From an uncultured Pelagibacteraceae bacterium (lineage in GTDB: Bacteria; Pseudomonadota; Alphaproteobacteria; Pelagibacterales; Pelagibacteraceae): 60,291 bases of DNA. The first letter of the stretch is position 1. The number at the start of each line of letters is the position of its first letter. The notes below the pieces were generated by a model. The model was not told the origin of the DNA. It saw only the letters and a list, made by a program, of their open reading frames with translations, and searched no databases. The stretch covers positions 1 through 60,291 of the forward strand of contig CACPKA010000008.1 in assembly GCA_902634485.1 (NCBI GenBank). Reading direction: 5' to 3'. Of this stretch, positions 13,694-23,920 are shown one piece after another. The position numbers were made by a program, and so were the translations under genes.

Positions 13694-15005
13694 TAGTGGT
13701 TTTTTTTACTCTATACTTTTTTAATAAAAAATTAAAGTAATCCCCACGTTCTTCAAAATTTTTAAAATTATCGAAAGATGCCGCGGAAGGGCTGAATAAA
13801 ACAGTTTTATTAATATTATCATTTTCTTTATTTACATCTATTAAGGTGTTAATAAATGCACTTTTTAAATTGCCGAAACATTTGTATAGTAATTTTTTTT
13901 TGAACTTCTTGATAAAAAAATTTTTATTTTTTCCATAAATATAAGCTCTAATATTTTTACAATCTCTTTTTTTTAAATTAAATTTATCTCCAATTTTTCC
14001 TTGCCCTCCTACCAGCCAATATATCATTCTTGAAGATTTTAAAATATTTACACTTGACGCAAAAGATGTTGATTTTGAGTCATTTATAAAATTAATATTA
14101 TTTTTTCTATAAACAATTTCTTGCCTATATTTCAATCCTTTAAAACTATTAATTTTTTTTATTATTTTGGTATTTGATAATTTTAATTTTTTACATATTG
14201 CAAAAATAAATGATAAATTTTCTAAATTACCAGGTGAATTAAAATAATTATTTTTTATTTTTCTTTTATAGAAATTAATTAATTTAAGATTAATTTTAAA
14301 TATTTTAGAATAAATTTTATTATTTTTTATTTCTCTATTTATATGCATATTTTGTTTATTAAGAAAACAGTAATCGTTTTTTGATTGACTAGTTATTAAT
14401 TTAAATTTAGCTCTAACATAATTCTTAAACGATCCATGTCTTTCAAGATGATCAGGGGATATATTTAGTATTGCAGCAAAGTTTGTTCTAAAAATTTTAC
14501 TATATGAAATTTGATAGGAAGATGCCTCGATCACAAATATTGTTTTTTTTGATATATTTTTTTCTGACAAAATAGGATTTCCTATATTTCCACACAGCCT
14601 GCAGTCTAGCTTATGATTTTTGATTATTTCGCATAGAAGACTGGCAGTAGTAGATTTTCCATTGGTTCCGGTTATAGTTATTGTTTTATTGTTTGGATAA
14701 TGCATATAAAATATATCCATGTCGGTAATTATATTTTTTTTATTTTTTTTTAAAAAATTTTTTAAATTACACTTTTTATCATTAATGCCTGGACTTAAAA
14801 TTATATAATCAAATTTTTTTTGTTTTATAGACTTTTTATCTATAAAAAATTTTTTAATTAACTTGCTTTTAAAATTAACATAATTGTCATCATACAAAAA
14901 AGTTTTATTATTTTTTTTTAAAAAATTTAAACATGACAAACCAGTCCTGCCAGCTCCATAAATTAAAATTTTTTTATCTTTTAAAATTTTTCTGGAAAAG
15001 CTCAT
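13680..15005 (-). CDS. murD: UDP-N-acetylmuramoylalanine--D-glutamate ligase MurD
   Basis: ATP-dependent Mur ligase that adds D-glutamate. I chose the ATG at 15005, giving 441 residues. The frame stays open to 15062, but those extra codons lie inside mraY and precede the normal start, whereas ATG 15005 overlaps the mraY stop by one base (TAATG), the usual coupling here. The Rossmann-like start ILIYGAGRTGLS is at 13-24 and the P-loop ITGTNGKST at 111-119. The sequence is unusually Lys/Asn-rich and divergent but keeps ISPDHLERHGSF. Confidence 0.93.
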   Translation of the reverse strand: MSFSRKILKDKKILIYGAGRTGLSCLNFLKKNNKTFLYDDNYVNFKSKLIKKFFIDKKSIKQKKFDYIILSPGINDKKCNLKNFLKKNKKNIITDMDIFYMHYPNNKTITITGTNGKSTTASLLCEIIKNHKLDCRLCGNIGNPILSEKNISKKTIFVIEASSYQISYSKIFRTNFAAILNISPDHLERHGSFKNYVRAKFKLITSQSKNDYCFLNKQNMHINREIKNNKIYSKIFKINLKLINFYKRKIKNNYFNSPGNLENLSFIFAICKKLKLSNTKIIKKINSFKGLKYRQEIVYRKNNINFINDSKSTSFASSVNILKSSRMIYWLVGGQGKIGDKFNLKKRDCKNIRAYIYGKNKNFFIKKFKKKLLYKCFGNLKSAFINTLIDVNKENDNINKTVLFSPSAASFDNFKNFEERGDYFNFLLKKYRVKKTTNAVK

Positions 15006-16090
15006 TATCTTAATTTTAATGTGGCCAAACCTATCATGGCTAAGATAATCGCTATTATCCAAAACCTAATTACAATTGTGGACTCTGCCCAACCTTTTTT
15101 TTCAAAATGATGATGTATTGGGGCCATTTTAAAAACTCTTTTACCTGTTAATTTATAAGAAAAAACTTGAACAATAACGGATACAGCCTCAAGAACAAAA
15201 AGTCCTCCAGTAATTGCCAAAACTATTTCATGTTTCGTAATTATACCTACGGCGCCTAAAGATCCTCCAAGCGCTAAAGAGCCCGTATCACCCATAAATA
15301 TTTTAGCGGGAGGTGCATTAAACCATAAAAAACCAAGACATGCCCCGATAATAGAGCCTAGAAATACTGCAACTTCACCAACTCCTTCTATGTAAGGAAT
15401 CTGTAAATAGTCAGAAAAAACAATATTACCAGTTACATAACTTATGAAAGCAAAACATGAAGCAACTAAAATTACTGGTACTGTTGCTAAGCCGTCTAAC
15501 CCATCAGTAAGATTAACTGCATTTGAAGACCCTACAATTATAAATACTGAAAATGGTATAAAAAACCAACCTAGGTTAATAAATAAATCTTTAAAAAATG
15601 GAAAGTAAAGAATATTTAAATCTGAGTTATTGCTAAATTTAATAATTATCAAGGTTCCCAAGATAGCAATTATTATCTGTATAATAAGTTTAAATTTAAA
15701 TGAAACTCCTGAAGAATTATTAAATTTAATTTTTTTATAATCATCATAAGCACCTAGTAAACCAAAGCTTCCTGAGAAAAATATTAAAGCCCAAATATAA
15801 GGATTTGATAAGTCACACCATAAAAAAACACTCAAGAATAGTCCTAATAAAATTAAAACTCCTCCCATAGTTGGTGTTCCAATTTTTTTTATTATGTGTT
15901 CATCTGGTCCATCTTCTCGAATTGGATTTGTTAAATGTTTTGTAGAAAAAAAATTTATAAAAGGTGAACCTATTATAAAAACAAAAAATAAGGATGTAAA
16001 CATTGCCAGACCAGTTCTAACTGTTAAATATTTGAAAACATTTAAAAAAGAAAATATTTCTATATAATCTAAAATAAATTTATAAAGCAT
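15005..16090 (-). CDS. mraY: Phospho-MurNAc-pentapeptide transferase MraY
   Basis: Integral membrane enzyme that transfers phospho-MurNAc-pentapeptide to undecaprenyl phosphate, making lipid I. The 361 residues have about ten membrane segments and family motifs: GTPTMGG, the aspartate-rich GAYDDYKK, NAVNLTDGLDGLA, the FMGDTGSLALGG loop, and the C-terminal MAPIHHHFEKKGW loop. It overlaps the end of the murE-murF gene by 11 bases. Confidence 0.98.
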   Translation of the reverse strand: MLYKFILDYIEIFSFLNVFKYLTVRTGLAMFTSLFFVFIIGSPFINFFSTKHLTNPIREDGPDEHIIKKIGTPTMGGVLILLGLFLSVFLWCDLSNPYIWALIFFSGSFGLLGAYDDYKKIKFNNSSGVSFKFKLIIQIIIAILGTLIIIKFSNNSDLNILYFPFFKDLFINLGWFFIPFSVFIIVGSSNAVNLTDGLDGLATVPVILVASCFAFISYVTGNIVFSDYLQIPYIEGVGEVAVFLGSIIGACLGFLWFNAPPAKIFMGDTGSLALGGSLGAVGIITKHEIVLAITGGLFVLEAVSVIVQVFSYKLTGKRVFKMAPIHHHFEKKGWAESTIVIRFWIIAIILAMIGLATLKLR

Positions 16091-18932
16091 TTAAATTACC
16101 TCTTTTCAAATTATTAGATAAAGCATTTAGACCTGTTGAGTTCGAACCTTTGATCATTAAATAATCATTATTTTTAATATTATTTTTTATCACTTTATAA
16201 ATATCTTTTTTATCTTTTAAAATTAAACCTTTTTTTTTTGAAATAATTTTTTTAAAAGTATACTTTATATCTTTACCATAAACATAAACATGGTCTATAC
16301 TCGATAAATTTATATCTTTTGCGATTTTTTCATGCAATTTTTTTGAATGATGTCCAAGTTCTAACATATCTCCAAGTATCAAATGTTTTTTTCTAGTTCT
16401 TTTTTTAATTAAATTATAATTTTTTATAGCAGATTTGATTGATAAAGGATTTGAGTTATAACTTTCATCAATAAAATTTGTAATTTTATTTTCAATACGA
16501 ATTTTTGATAAATCTCCTCTTCCTGATGGAACTTTTAACTTATAAAAAATATATTCATTTAATTTAAAAACATCTCCAAATGAAGAAGTAATAGTGATTG
16601 CAGCTAAAATATTTCTTAGATTATTTTCATAAATATTACTTAGATAAAATGATTTATATTTTTTATTAATACTCATAATTATTTTAAATTTATTTTTTAT
16701 ACTTAATATTTTACTTATATAGACTGTTGCTTCTTTTTTTTTTAAACTAAAGGAATAAATTTTAAGTTTGTTTTTTAAAGCTAGTTTTTTGTGTTTTATA
16801 AAAAAAGAATCATCAGCATTCAAAACTATTGAGCCACCTATATTAATATTATTAATTATTTCAGATTTAGCATTTGCAATTTCACTTAAATTTTTAAAAT
16901 TTTTAGCATGAGCATATGAAATATTTGTTATAACACCTAAATCTGGTTTTATAATATTGCTTAGATAGTCAATTTCTCCGGGTTTATTCATCCCAACTTC
17001 ATATATTCCAAAATCATCATTCTTATTTATATTAAAAATACTTAACGGAACTCCATATTTATTATTGTATGATTTAGGTGAAAATGAAACTTTTCCAATT
17101 TTAATTAGCGTATTTGCTAAAAGCTCTTTTAAAGAAGTTTTTCCACAGCTGCCTGTAATTCCAATAATTTTAGCATTCGAACAAAGCCTAATTTTTTTCG
17201 CAAGATTTGTTAATTCTTGTAGTGAATTTTTGACTAAGATTTGTTTTTTTTTTAACGAAGATCTATTAATATTATTAACTACTGCTATTAAAGCTCCTTT
17301 TTTTAGGCTCTCTTTTATAAATTGGTTGCCGTCTTTTTTTTTACCTTTTATTGCAAAAAAAATATCATCTTTTTTAATATCTTTTGAATTTATTGATGCT
17401 TTATTGATTTTATAGTGCAGAGGAACTTGATTTCCAAATTTCTCATTTAAAATATTTACTTTCCAGTCATTTGATAAACAATTATTTTTTTTCTTTATGT
17501 ATTTTAGAATGATTCTTTTATCAGAGAATTTTCTTATGTATTTACCATAGTCCTGATTTTCCTCATGACCTTTTCCAGCAACTAATAGTATTTCATTTGA
17601 ATTAAGATTTTGAACAGCATTCAAAATGGCTTTTTCTCTATCTGGAATTTCAATTAATTTCTTATTATTAATCATTTTTTTAATAGAAAATCTAATTTTT
17701 TTCGGATTTTCAAATCTAGGATTATCATCGGTCAGATAGATTTTATCACTATATTTATTTGCTATTTTTCCCATTTGCGATCTTTTTGTTTTATCTCTAT
17801 TTCCACCACATCCAAATACTATTTTAATTTTACTATTTGCAAACTGTTCCTGAATATTTTGTAAGCAATTTTTTAATGCTTCGGGGGTATGGGCATAATC
17901 TAAAATTACTTTTGAATTATTTTTTAAGTTTCCAATTTTTTCAAATCTTCCTTTTGGACTCTTAATATTCTCGATAACTTTAATTATTTTTTCAAATTTT
18001 AAGTTGCTCTTTTCAGAGGCAATCATTGCCATTAAAATATTTTTAATTTGTATTTTTCCAATTAATTGGGTTGATAATTTATAATTTTTATTTTTGTAAT
18101 TTATCTCAAATAATTGTTTATCATCTTTATAAGAGTGATTTATCAAATTTAATGAACTAAATTTATTTCCAATTGTAAAAATTTTAATTTTTTTTTTTTT
18201 CGCTATATTATAAATTATTTTATATTGAGGAATATCAATATCAGTTATTATATTAGAATTATTTTTCATCAAATTTTTAAATAGAATTAATTTAGAATTT
18301 AGATAATCTTTATATGTTTTATGATAATCTAAATGATCTCTGGATAAATTTGTAAAAATACCGGTGTTAAAATTTAGTCCACTGAGTCTATGCTGTTTTA
18401 GTCCATGACTTGAAGCTTCTAGAATTACATTATTAATTTTTTTTTTTTTTAAGTTTTGTAAATAATTATTAAGCAATATAGAGTCAAGTGAAGTAAGGTT
18501 TGTTTTGAGAGTATTAAAATTACTTTTAATACCTAAGGTTCCTATAGAGGCTACTTTTAAATTATTAAATTTTAAAATTTGATAATAAAACTCTGCTATA
18601 GAAGATTTACCATTAGTTCCTGTCACACCTAATAAATTATTTGGTTTATTAATATAAATTTTAGATGCAATCTCTGATAATAATTTTCTAGAATTTTTAC
18701 TTTTTATATAAAGCACTCCATTTTTTATTCCGTTATAATTTAGTCTAGAAACTATTGTTGTAGCTCCTTTTGTAATTGCTTCATTTATATATTTGGTTCC
18801 ATCTTTATTAGTTCCTTGAATTGCAAAAAAAATATTTTTTTTTTTTATGTTTTGGCTATTAAAGCTTAAGCCAGAAAAGTAATGATTCTGATATTTTTTA
18901 TTTAAATTTTTGAAAAATTTTCCAACTAACAT
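16080..18932 (-). CDS. murEF: Fused MurE-MurF Mur ligase (meso-DAP adding and D-Ala-D-Ala adding)
   Basis: One uninterrupted 950-residue frame encodes two Mur ligases. Residues about 1-480 are MurE: the P-loop GVTGTNGKSS at 102-111, SRDHLDYH near 198, DYAHTPEAL near 345, GCGGNRDKTKR near 374, DDNPR at 402-406 and GKGHE at 453-457. DNPR is the signature of meso-diaminopimelate specificity. Residues about 490-950 are MurF: a second uridine-binding domain (DDIFFAIKGKKKDG), the P-loop GITGSCGKTS at 591-600, EVGMNKPGEI, DESYNSNPLS and LGDMLELG. There is no stop, start or linker gap between them, so the tripeptide product could pass straight to the next site. It is followed by mraY and preceded by ftsI (5-base gap). 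Confidence 0.95.
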   Translation of the reverse strand: MLVGKFFKNLNKKYQNHYFSGLSFNSQNIKKKNIFFAIQGTNKDGTKYINEAITKGATTIVSRLNYNGIKNGVLYIKSKNSRKLLSEIASKIYINKPNNLLGVTGTNGKSSIAEFYYQILKFNNLKVASIGTLGIKSNFNTLKTNLTSLDSILLNNYLQNLKKKKINNVILEASSHGLKQHRLSGLNFNTGIFTNLSRDHLDYHKTYKDYLNSKLILFKNLMKNNSNIITDIDIPQYKIIYNIAKKKKIKIFTIGNKFSSLNLINHSYKDDKQLFEINYKNKNYKLSTQLIGKIQIKNILMAMIASEKSNLKFEKIIKVIENIKSPKGRFEKIGNLKNNSKVILDYAHTPEALKNCLQNIQEQFANSKIKIVFGCGGNRDKTKRSQMGKIANKYSDKIYLTDDNPRFENPKKIRFSIKKMINNKKLIEIPDREKAILNAVQNLNSNEILLVAGKGHEENQDYGKYIRKFSDKRIILKYIKKKNNCLSNDWKVNILNEKFGNQVPLHYKINKASINSKDIKKDDIFFAIKGKKKDGNQFIKESLKKGALIAVVNNINRSSLKKKQILVKNSLQELTNLAKKIRLCSNAKIIGITGSCGKTSLKELLANTLIKIGKVSFSPKSYNNKYGVPLSIFNINKNDDFGIYEVGMNKPGEIDYLSNIIKPDLGVITNISYAHAKNFKNLSEIANAKSEIINNINIGGSIVLNADDSFFIKHKKLALKNKLKIYSFSLKKKEATVYISKILSIKNKFKIIMSINKKYKSFYLSNIYENNLRNILAAITITSSFGDVFKLNEYIFYKLKVPSGRGDLSKIRIENKITNFIDESYNSNPLSIKSAIKNYNLIKKRTRKKHLILGDMLELGHHSKKLHEKIAKDINLSSIDHVYVYGKDIKYTFKKIISKKKGLILKDKKDIYKVIKNNIKNNDYLMIKGSNSTGLNALSNNLKRGNLNAL

Positions 18933-18937
18933 AGCTG

Positions 18938-20626
18938 CTAGTTAAGTTCTAAGTATTTTGTGGCTAAAATTGGCCCAATTTTATCTATGATTTTGCCAGC
19001 TACTTCAACAGAAGTCCAACCAGCAGTATTCCTCCAATTACCTTTATAAGGGTTTCTCCCATCTCTATAATTATAAACATACTCTTTGTTAGGTTTTGGT
19101 TCATCCAACAAAACTGTAAGGACAAATTTTGGATTAGAAGTAGGAAAAATTGCAACAAAAGTATTAACTTTGTCTTTTGAATAAATTCCATCAATTGATT
19201 TTTGAGCCGTTCCAGTCTTACCTCCAACTTCATAACCAGATATATTTGCAAATTCTGCTGTACCTTCTTTAGTAGATACAATTTTTCTTAAAATTATATT
19301 TAATTTTTCAGAAATCCCCTCTTTCAAATATCTTTTTCCTTTTTCTTGATTATTTGAATTTTTTTTTATCAATGTAGGGTTGATATCATATCCTCCATTT
19401 GTAATTATTGAGTAACCTTTGGCCAATTGTAATGGAGTAGTTGTAATTCCATGACCAAAAGATGCTGTTGCTAATTTGCATTTTCCCCATTTAAATGAAA
19501 GTGGTTTACCTACCTCCTCTATATCAAAATTTATTTTGCTTAAAATTCCTAAATTTTCTAAAAATAATCTAAGTCTTTCAATTCCTAATTTTTGTCCAAT
19601 TCTTACAGAACCTATATTTCCTGACCTAATTAAAATTTGTTCAGCTGTTAAATTATCTGGTATTTTGTCGTCATACTCTCCTATTGGTCTACCTGCGCAA
19701 TATATTTTTTTTTCTAAGTCAATAAAAGGAGTTTCGGGTTCAATTTCACCTTCATTTAATGCTGCTGCAAATGTAAAAGTTTTAAATACAGAACCTAGTT
19801 CATAGACTCCCTTTGTAGCTCTGTTAATATAATTTAAATCAGATATATCTTGTCTTTTATTCAAATCAAAATCAGGTAGTGATACCATGGAGATTATATT
19901 ACCGTTATTTACATCCATCAATATTGATGCACTTCCTATATTTTGAAAAACTTCTTGGGCCTTAATTAGCTCCTCTCTAATTAAAAATTGAATATCAGAA
20001 TCAACGGTAAGTATTAAAGGTTCATCTCTTTTTTTTAATTCATAATCAAAAAATTTTTCAATTCCAGAAATACCATTATTGTCATTATCTATTTGACCCA
20101 AGATATGACTAAATAAATTTTTTTGAGGGTATATTCTTGTTACCTGCTCTTCAAATTCAATTGATTTGTCTCCTAGATTTCTTAATTTTTCTATCTGATT
20201 TTGAGATAGGTCTTTTTCTATTCTAAAATATTTATTTTTTTTAATTTTTTCTTTTATGTTATAGAAATTTTTTTTAGGAAATATTAATTTTAGATTTATT
20301 AAAAGCTTTTTTTCATCTATTATTAAATTGGGTCTAATACCTACTATTAAAGTATTAACGCTCTTTGCAATAAAATTTCCATTATTATCAATAATATCGG
20401 CTCTATAATTAGATTTAATAGATATGATTTTTTTAGTGATAATCTTAGAATTTAAAGATCCCAAATAAAAAACTTTTATAGAATAAATAATACAAATCAT
20501 GAAAAAAATGAAAAAAATAAATGCGATTCTGTTAAATGAAATATTTAAGTTTGATCTATTTTCTCTAAATACAAATTCATTTTCATAATTCTCTAAAGTT
20601 AAATTTTCTAAATCTTTTTTACTCAT
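18938..20626 (-). CDS. ftsI: Septal penicillin-binding protein FtsI (PBP3)
   Basis: Class B penicillin-binding protein, the transpeptidase for septal peptidoglycan. I chose the ATG at 20626 (562 residues), which overlaps the ftsL end by 8 bases. An upstream extension to 20668 would lie within ftsL. One membrane segment is at about 33-50, a pedestal domain follows, and the transpeptidase motifs are SVFK (active serine about 279), SGN (about 335) and KTG (about 470, in GGKTGTAQK). The partner polymerase FtsW lies downstream in the same operon. Confidence 0.96.
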   Translation of the reverse strand: MSKKDLENLTLENYENEFVFRENRSNLNISFNRIAFIFFIFFMICIIYSIKVFYLGSLNSKIITKKIISIKSNYRADIIDNNGNFIAKSVNTLIVGIRPNLIIDEKKLLINLKLIFPKKNFYNIKEKIKKNKYFRIEKDLSQNQIEKLRNLGDKSIEFEEQVTRIYPQKNLFSHILGQIDNDNNGISGIEKFFDYELKKRDEPLILTVDSDIQFLIREELIKAQEVFQNIGSASILMDVNNGNIISMVSLPDFDLNKRQDISDLNYINRATKGVYELGSVFKTFTFAAALNEGEIEPETPFIDLEKKIYCAGRPIGEYDDKIPDNLTAEQILIRSGNIGSVRIGQKLGIERLRLFLENLGILSKINFDIEEVGKPLSFKWGKCKLATASFGHGITTTPLQLAKGYSIITNGGYDINPTLIKKNSNNQEKGKRYLKEGISEKLNIILRKIVSTKEGTAEFANISGYEVGGKTGTAQKSIDGIYSKDKVNTFVAIFPTSNPKFVLTVLLDEPKPNKEYVYNYRDGRNPYKGNWRNTAGWTSVEVAGKIIDKIGPILATKYLELN

Positions 20627-20927
20627 TATTATAATTAATGTATTTCTCGATAGTAATTTGATTCTCATTAAAATTAATTTTATTCAAATTTATTATTTCT
20701 ATTTCTTTTAAGTCATTTTCAAAATATCTTAACTGATACTCCATCAGTTTTTCTGGTGAGCTTAAATAATGAAAATCTAACAGAACCATTTCGTATTTCT
20801 GTTTTAATACTCTTAAATTTTCTTTTGTATTATATATTCTTTTTTCTATTTGTTTTGTTGAGTTTTTAGTAATAGTTGTAATAATTACTAATATAAAAAT
20901 GAACAGGAATAGAATAATTTTTTTCAT
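20619..20927 (-). CDS. ftsL: FtsL-like division protein
   Basis: A 102-residue bitopic protein between rsmH and ftsI, the normal ftsL position. It has an N-terminal membrane segment ([16 protein letters not shown]) followed by a heptad-like coiled coil ([22 protein letters not shown]), then [16 protein letters not shown], matching the FtsL pattern of a membrane helix, coiled coil and a motif near PxRLE. FtsL acts with FtsB and FtsQ to control septal synthesis. Sequence conservation is low, so the name rests on position and topology. Its ATG overlaps the rsmH stop (ATGA). Confidence 0.8.
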   Translation of the reverse strand: MKKIILFLFIFILVIITTITKNSTKQIEKRIYNTKENLRVLKQKYEMVLLDFHYLSSPEKLMEYQLRYFENDLKEIEIINLNKINFNENQITIEKYINYNNE

Positions 20928-21931
20928 AATTTTTTGGATAAATTTTCAATTTCTAATAAGTGATTAAATTTTTCTAAAAACTGACTTTCAAATTTTGAAA
21001 TATTTCTTTCTTTAGTAACAAATCTTAATTTGGCAGATCTTGAAGCCGGATTTACATTTATTTCTTCATTAGATGGAATAATAGGTTTTTTAAACCCTAA
21101 TTTAAATAGGTTTTCTTGAGAGTTGATATCTGGAACATATCTAGAAAAACTTTTTTTTTCTGACATACTTTTAAAGAAAAACTTTACAATTTTGTCTTCT
21201 AATGAATGAAAAGTAACAACTACTATTTTTCCTCCAGGTTTTAAAATTTTTGTAGCATTTATTAAACCAAAAATTAATTCACTTATTTCCTTATTTACAA
21301 ATATTCTTAAAGCCTGAAAGATTTTAGTAGCAACATGTATTTTATAGTTTTTTCTTATCTTGCAGGTTTGAATTATCTTAACTAAATCTTCAGTATTGAT
21401 TTTTTTTTTTGATCTATTTTTAATAATTTTATTAGCTATTTTTTTACTATCCTTATCATCTCCTAAAAATTTAAATATTTTTGCTAAATCAAATTTATCT
21501 AGCTTATTTATTACATCGTCTGCAGAAAAATCATTTAATCCCATTTTCATATTCAGCTTTCCTTGACTATTAAAAGAAAGACCTTTCGAAAGATCTTTTA
21601 TTTGCGTATAGGAATACCCAAGATCAAAAATAATGGTGTCTATTTTTTCACTACCTAATTTTAATTTATCTAGATTGCTAAATTTTTTATTGTTAAAAAT
21701 TAATCTTTTGCCAAATTTTTTATTTAAACTTTTTGCAATTTTTAGACAATCTGGGTCCCGATCAAAGGCTATAACTTTAGTATTAGAATAATTTAATATT
21801 TCAGCTGAGTATCCGCCTTGTCCAAAAGTACAGTCGATAAAAGTGCCACCATATTGAGGGGTAATAATGCTAATGATTTCATTAAGCAGTACCGGATAAT
21901 GATTTTTTTCCGGTAATATGGTGGCATTCAT
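20924..21931 (-). CDS. rsmH: 16S rRNA m4C1402 methyltransferase RsmH (MraW)
   Basis: S-adenosylmethionine-dependent methyltransferase acting on N4 of C1402 in 16S rRNA. The 335 residues begin with [10 protein letters not shown] and show the SAM motif [35 protein letters not shown], and the C-terminal [14 protein letters not shown] and [11 protein letters not shown]. It is normally the second gene of the dcw cluster after mraZ. Here ftsZ is placed between them, 18 bases upstream. Confidence 0.97.
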   Translation of the reverse strand: MNATILPEKNHYPVLLNEIISIITPQYGGTFIDCTFGQGGYSAEILNYSNTKVIAFDRDPDCLKIAKSLNKKFGKRLIFNNKKFSNLDKLKLGSEKIDTIIFDLGYSYTQIKDLSKGLSFNSQGKLNMKMGLNDFSADDVINKLDKFDLAKIFKFLGDDKDSKKIANKIIKNRSKKKINTEDLVKIIQTCKIRKNYKIHVATKIFQALRIFVNKEISELIFGLINATKILKPGGKIVVVTFHSLEDKIVKFFFKSMSEKKSFSRYVPDINSQENLFKLGFKKPIIPSNEEINVNPASRSAKLRFVTKERNISKFESQFLEKFNHLLEIENLSKKL

Positions 21932-21949
21932 TTATTTTTTCGAAGAACA

Positions 21950-23407
21950 TTAATTTTTTTGTCTTCTTAAAAATGCTGGAATTTCAAGTTCATCTTCGTC
22001 CTCTTTCTTCTCATTTATGAAAGATGAAAACTCTTCATCATTATTGTCTTTCTCTAAATCACTTTCTGTATCAAAAAGCTCAGGAGTAGTATCTTCAATT
22101 TGAAAATTTTCCAAACCATTAGAAGTTTTTTCTTCTTCATTTGTATATTCGTTCTCAAGTATTAAACTATTACTTTCTTCATCTTTATTTTCTAGAACAA
22201 CTTCTTGAGTTTGTACGTTTTGTTCATCTAGGGTGCTCTCTATATTGCTGCTAGATTCAATTTCTGTATTAATTTCATTATCTAATTTTAATGCATTTGC
22301 CCCATCAATTGCAGGGCTTGAAATATTTCCATTTAAATTACTTAAACTAGAAGGAATATTTACTTGGGAAAAATCTGAATATCCGCTATTTCTATTCTGG
22401 ATTCTATGAACCATATTAATAACTGATTTTGACTCAGGTTCCTGGCCATCCAATGCAGTAGCAACAATCGATACTCTTATTTTGCCCTCTAATTTTGAAT
22501 CTATTATTGATCCATTAATTATTTCTGCTTCAGGATCAACTTCGGCTCTAATTTTATTTACAATTTCATCTACTTCAAACAATGTTAAATCTTCACCACC
22601 AGTTATATTTATCAACAATCCTTTTGCTCCTTTTAAGGAATAATCATCAATTAATGGATTGTTAAGAGCCATATCAGTAGCTTTTGTCGCTCTTCCTTCT
22701 CCTTCAGCTTCTCCAGTCCCCATCATAGCTTTACCCATTGAGCTCATGACTGTTTCAACATCAGCGAAATCTAAATTTACTAAACCATCTTTTACCATTA
22801 GATCGGTAACGCTTTGAACACCGTGTCTTAAAACGCTATTTGATAGCTGAAAAGATTCTTTATAGGTTGTTTTTTCATTGGCAATTTTGAATAAATTTTG
22901 ATTTGGAATTACTATAATAGTGTCTACATGTTTTCTCAGCTCCTCTAGTCCTTGTTGGGCTCTTCTCATTCTAGAAGGCGCCTCATATAAAAAAGGCAAT
23001 GTTACAACGCCAACTGTAAGAATGTTTAATTCTTTAGCTGCACGTGCAATTACATGCGCTGCTCCTGTTCCGGTTCCTCCGCCCATTCCCGCGGTGATAA
23101 AAACCATGTTAGAACCTTTTAGCAAATCTAAAATATCGTTAAGCGATTCATCGGCTGCTGCTTGTCCAATTTCGTGTTTGGCTCCCGCACCTAAACCTTT
23201 AGTAATATTCAAACCTATTTGAATTCTAGTTTGCGCCCTACTAGTTTTTAAATCTTGTGCATCAGTATTTACTGCAATAAATTCCACTCCCTCTACTCCT
23301 GAATCTATCATTTCATTTATTGCATTTCCTCCAGCTCCACCAACTCCTAAAACTAAAATTCTCGGCTTTAATTCTCTTATTTCTGGTTGTTTAAAGTTAA
23401 TTGTCAT
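21950..23407 (-). CDS. ftsZ: Cell division GTPase FtsZ
   Basis: Tubulin-like GTPase that forms the Z ring. I chose the ATG at 23407 (485 residues) because it has a purine-rich ribosome site (GAGGGG, about 4 bases upstream) and gives the normal N-terminus. The frame extends to 23548, but that part overlaps mraZ. The G-box GGGTGTG is at 109-115 and the T7 loop NLDFADV at 211-217. A long acidic Glu/Asn/Ser-rich linker runs from about 325 to 465, ending in the conserved tail peptide IPAFLRRQ that binds FtsA and other partners. Its location between mraZ (13-base gap) and rsmH is unusual, since ftsZ usually follows ftsA. Confidence 0.98.
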   Translation of the reverse strand: MTINFKQPEIRELKPRILVLGVGGAGGNAINEMIDSGVEGVEFIAVNTDAQDLKTSRAQTRIQIGLNITKGLGAGAKHEIGQAAADESLNDILDLLKGSNMVFITAGMGGGTGTGAAHVIARAAKELNILTVGVVTLPFLYEAPSRMRRAQQGLEELRKHVDTIIVIPNQNLFKIANEKTTYKESFQLSNSVLRHGVQSVTDLMVKDGLVNLDFADVETVMSSMGKAMMGTGEAEGEGRATKATDMALNNPLIDDYSLKGAKGLLINITGGEDLTLFEVDEIVNKIRAEVDPEAEIINGSIIDSKLEGKIRVSIVATALDGQEPESKSVINMVHRIQNRNSGYSDFSQVNIPSSLSNLNGNISSPAIDGANALKLDNEINTEIESSSNIESTLDEQNVQTQEVVLENKDEESNSLILENEYTNEEEKTSNGLENFQIEDTTPELFDTESDLEKDNNDEEFSSFINEKKEDEDELEIPAFLRRQKN

Positions 23408-23420
23408 TTTCCCCTCATTA

Positions 23421-23876
23421 TTAGTTGTTAAGTTTTTGCTCCCACTTAAGGCTGGATCTATAAATATTTGATTTTTTTCTAGACTTTGCCCTAAATTTTT
23501 CAAATGCTGCTGGCTCCCAAATTTGAAAAGTTTTACCTTGGCCAACAAATAAAATGCTACTTTTTATTTTCGCATGTTTTAATAATTTTTGCGTTAAAGA
23601 AATTCTTCCTTCGCTATCAAATTGTAAATTTATACTTTCTGAAAGTATTGATGTTGCAAAATAATCTTTTTTTTCTTCGAAAGGATTTAGTGCATCAATT
23701 GTATTAGAAATTTTTTCTATTCTGTCCTGAGGCCAAGCTTCTATTGATTGATTATTAAATGAGGGATAACAAATTACCCCATTATACCCAAGGTTTGAAA
23801 GATATGACCTAAAACTTGCAGGCACAGACACCCTCCCTTTTTTGTCCAATTTGTTTTCGTATGTAGATAAAAACAT
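23421..23876 (-). CDS. mraZ: Transcriptional regulator MraZ
   Basis: DNA-binding protein with two AbrB/SpoVT-like domains that represses its own dcw operon in the bacteria where it has been studied. The 151 residues contain the paired motifs: [14 protein letters not shown] near the start and [14 protein letters not shown] in the second half. It is the first gene of the cluster. Repeats of TGGGN lie 19 bases upstream of its ATG and overlap a candidate promoter, which fits autoregulation. Confidence 0.96.
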   Translation of the reverse strand: MFLSTYENKLDKKGRVSVPASFRSYLSNLGYNGVICYPSFNNQSIEAWPQDRIEKISNTIDALNPFEEKKDYFATSILSESINLQFDSEGRISLTQKLLKHAKIKSSILFVGQGKTFQIWEPAAFEKFRAKSRKKSNIYRSSLKWEQKLNN

Positions 23877-23895
23877 AACACATAAGTACCCTATT

Positions 23896-23920
23896 TGGGA
23901 ATATATGGGATATTATGGGT
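23896..23920 (+). promoter_or_regulatory. Candidate MraZ operator: three TGGGN repeats
   Basis: TGGGA at 23896-23900, TGGGA at 23906-23910 and TGGGT at 23916-23920 are separated by exactly 5 bases each, a 10-bp period. Three TGGGN repeats with 5-base spacers is the binding pattern described for E. coli MraZ. The repeats read on the + strand while mraZ is on the - strand. They cover the candidate -10 element and the likely start point of the mraZ promoter. This is a sequence match with no binding evidence. Confidence 0.7.

Noticed and set aside
15006..15062. Upstream extension of murD by 19 codons
   Set aside because: It lies inside mraY, and the ATG at 15005 couples to the mraY stop and gives the normal N-terminus.
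17430..17520. Frameshift or sequencing error joining murE and murF
   Set aside because: The frame is continuous, the junction residues look natural and both halves are complete. It was kept as a real fusion and flagged for read checking.
23408..23548. Upstream extension of ftsZ by 47 codons
   Set aside because: It overlaps mraZ in another frame, has no FtsZ-like residues, and a good ribosome site lies before the ATG at 23407.
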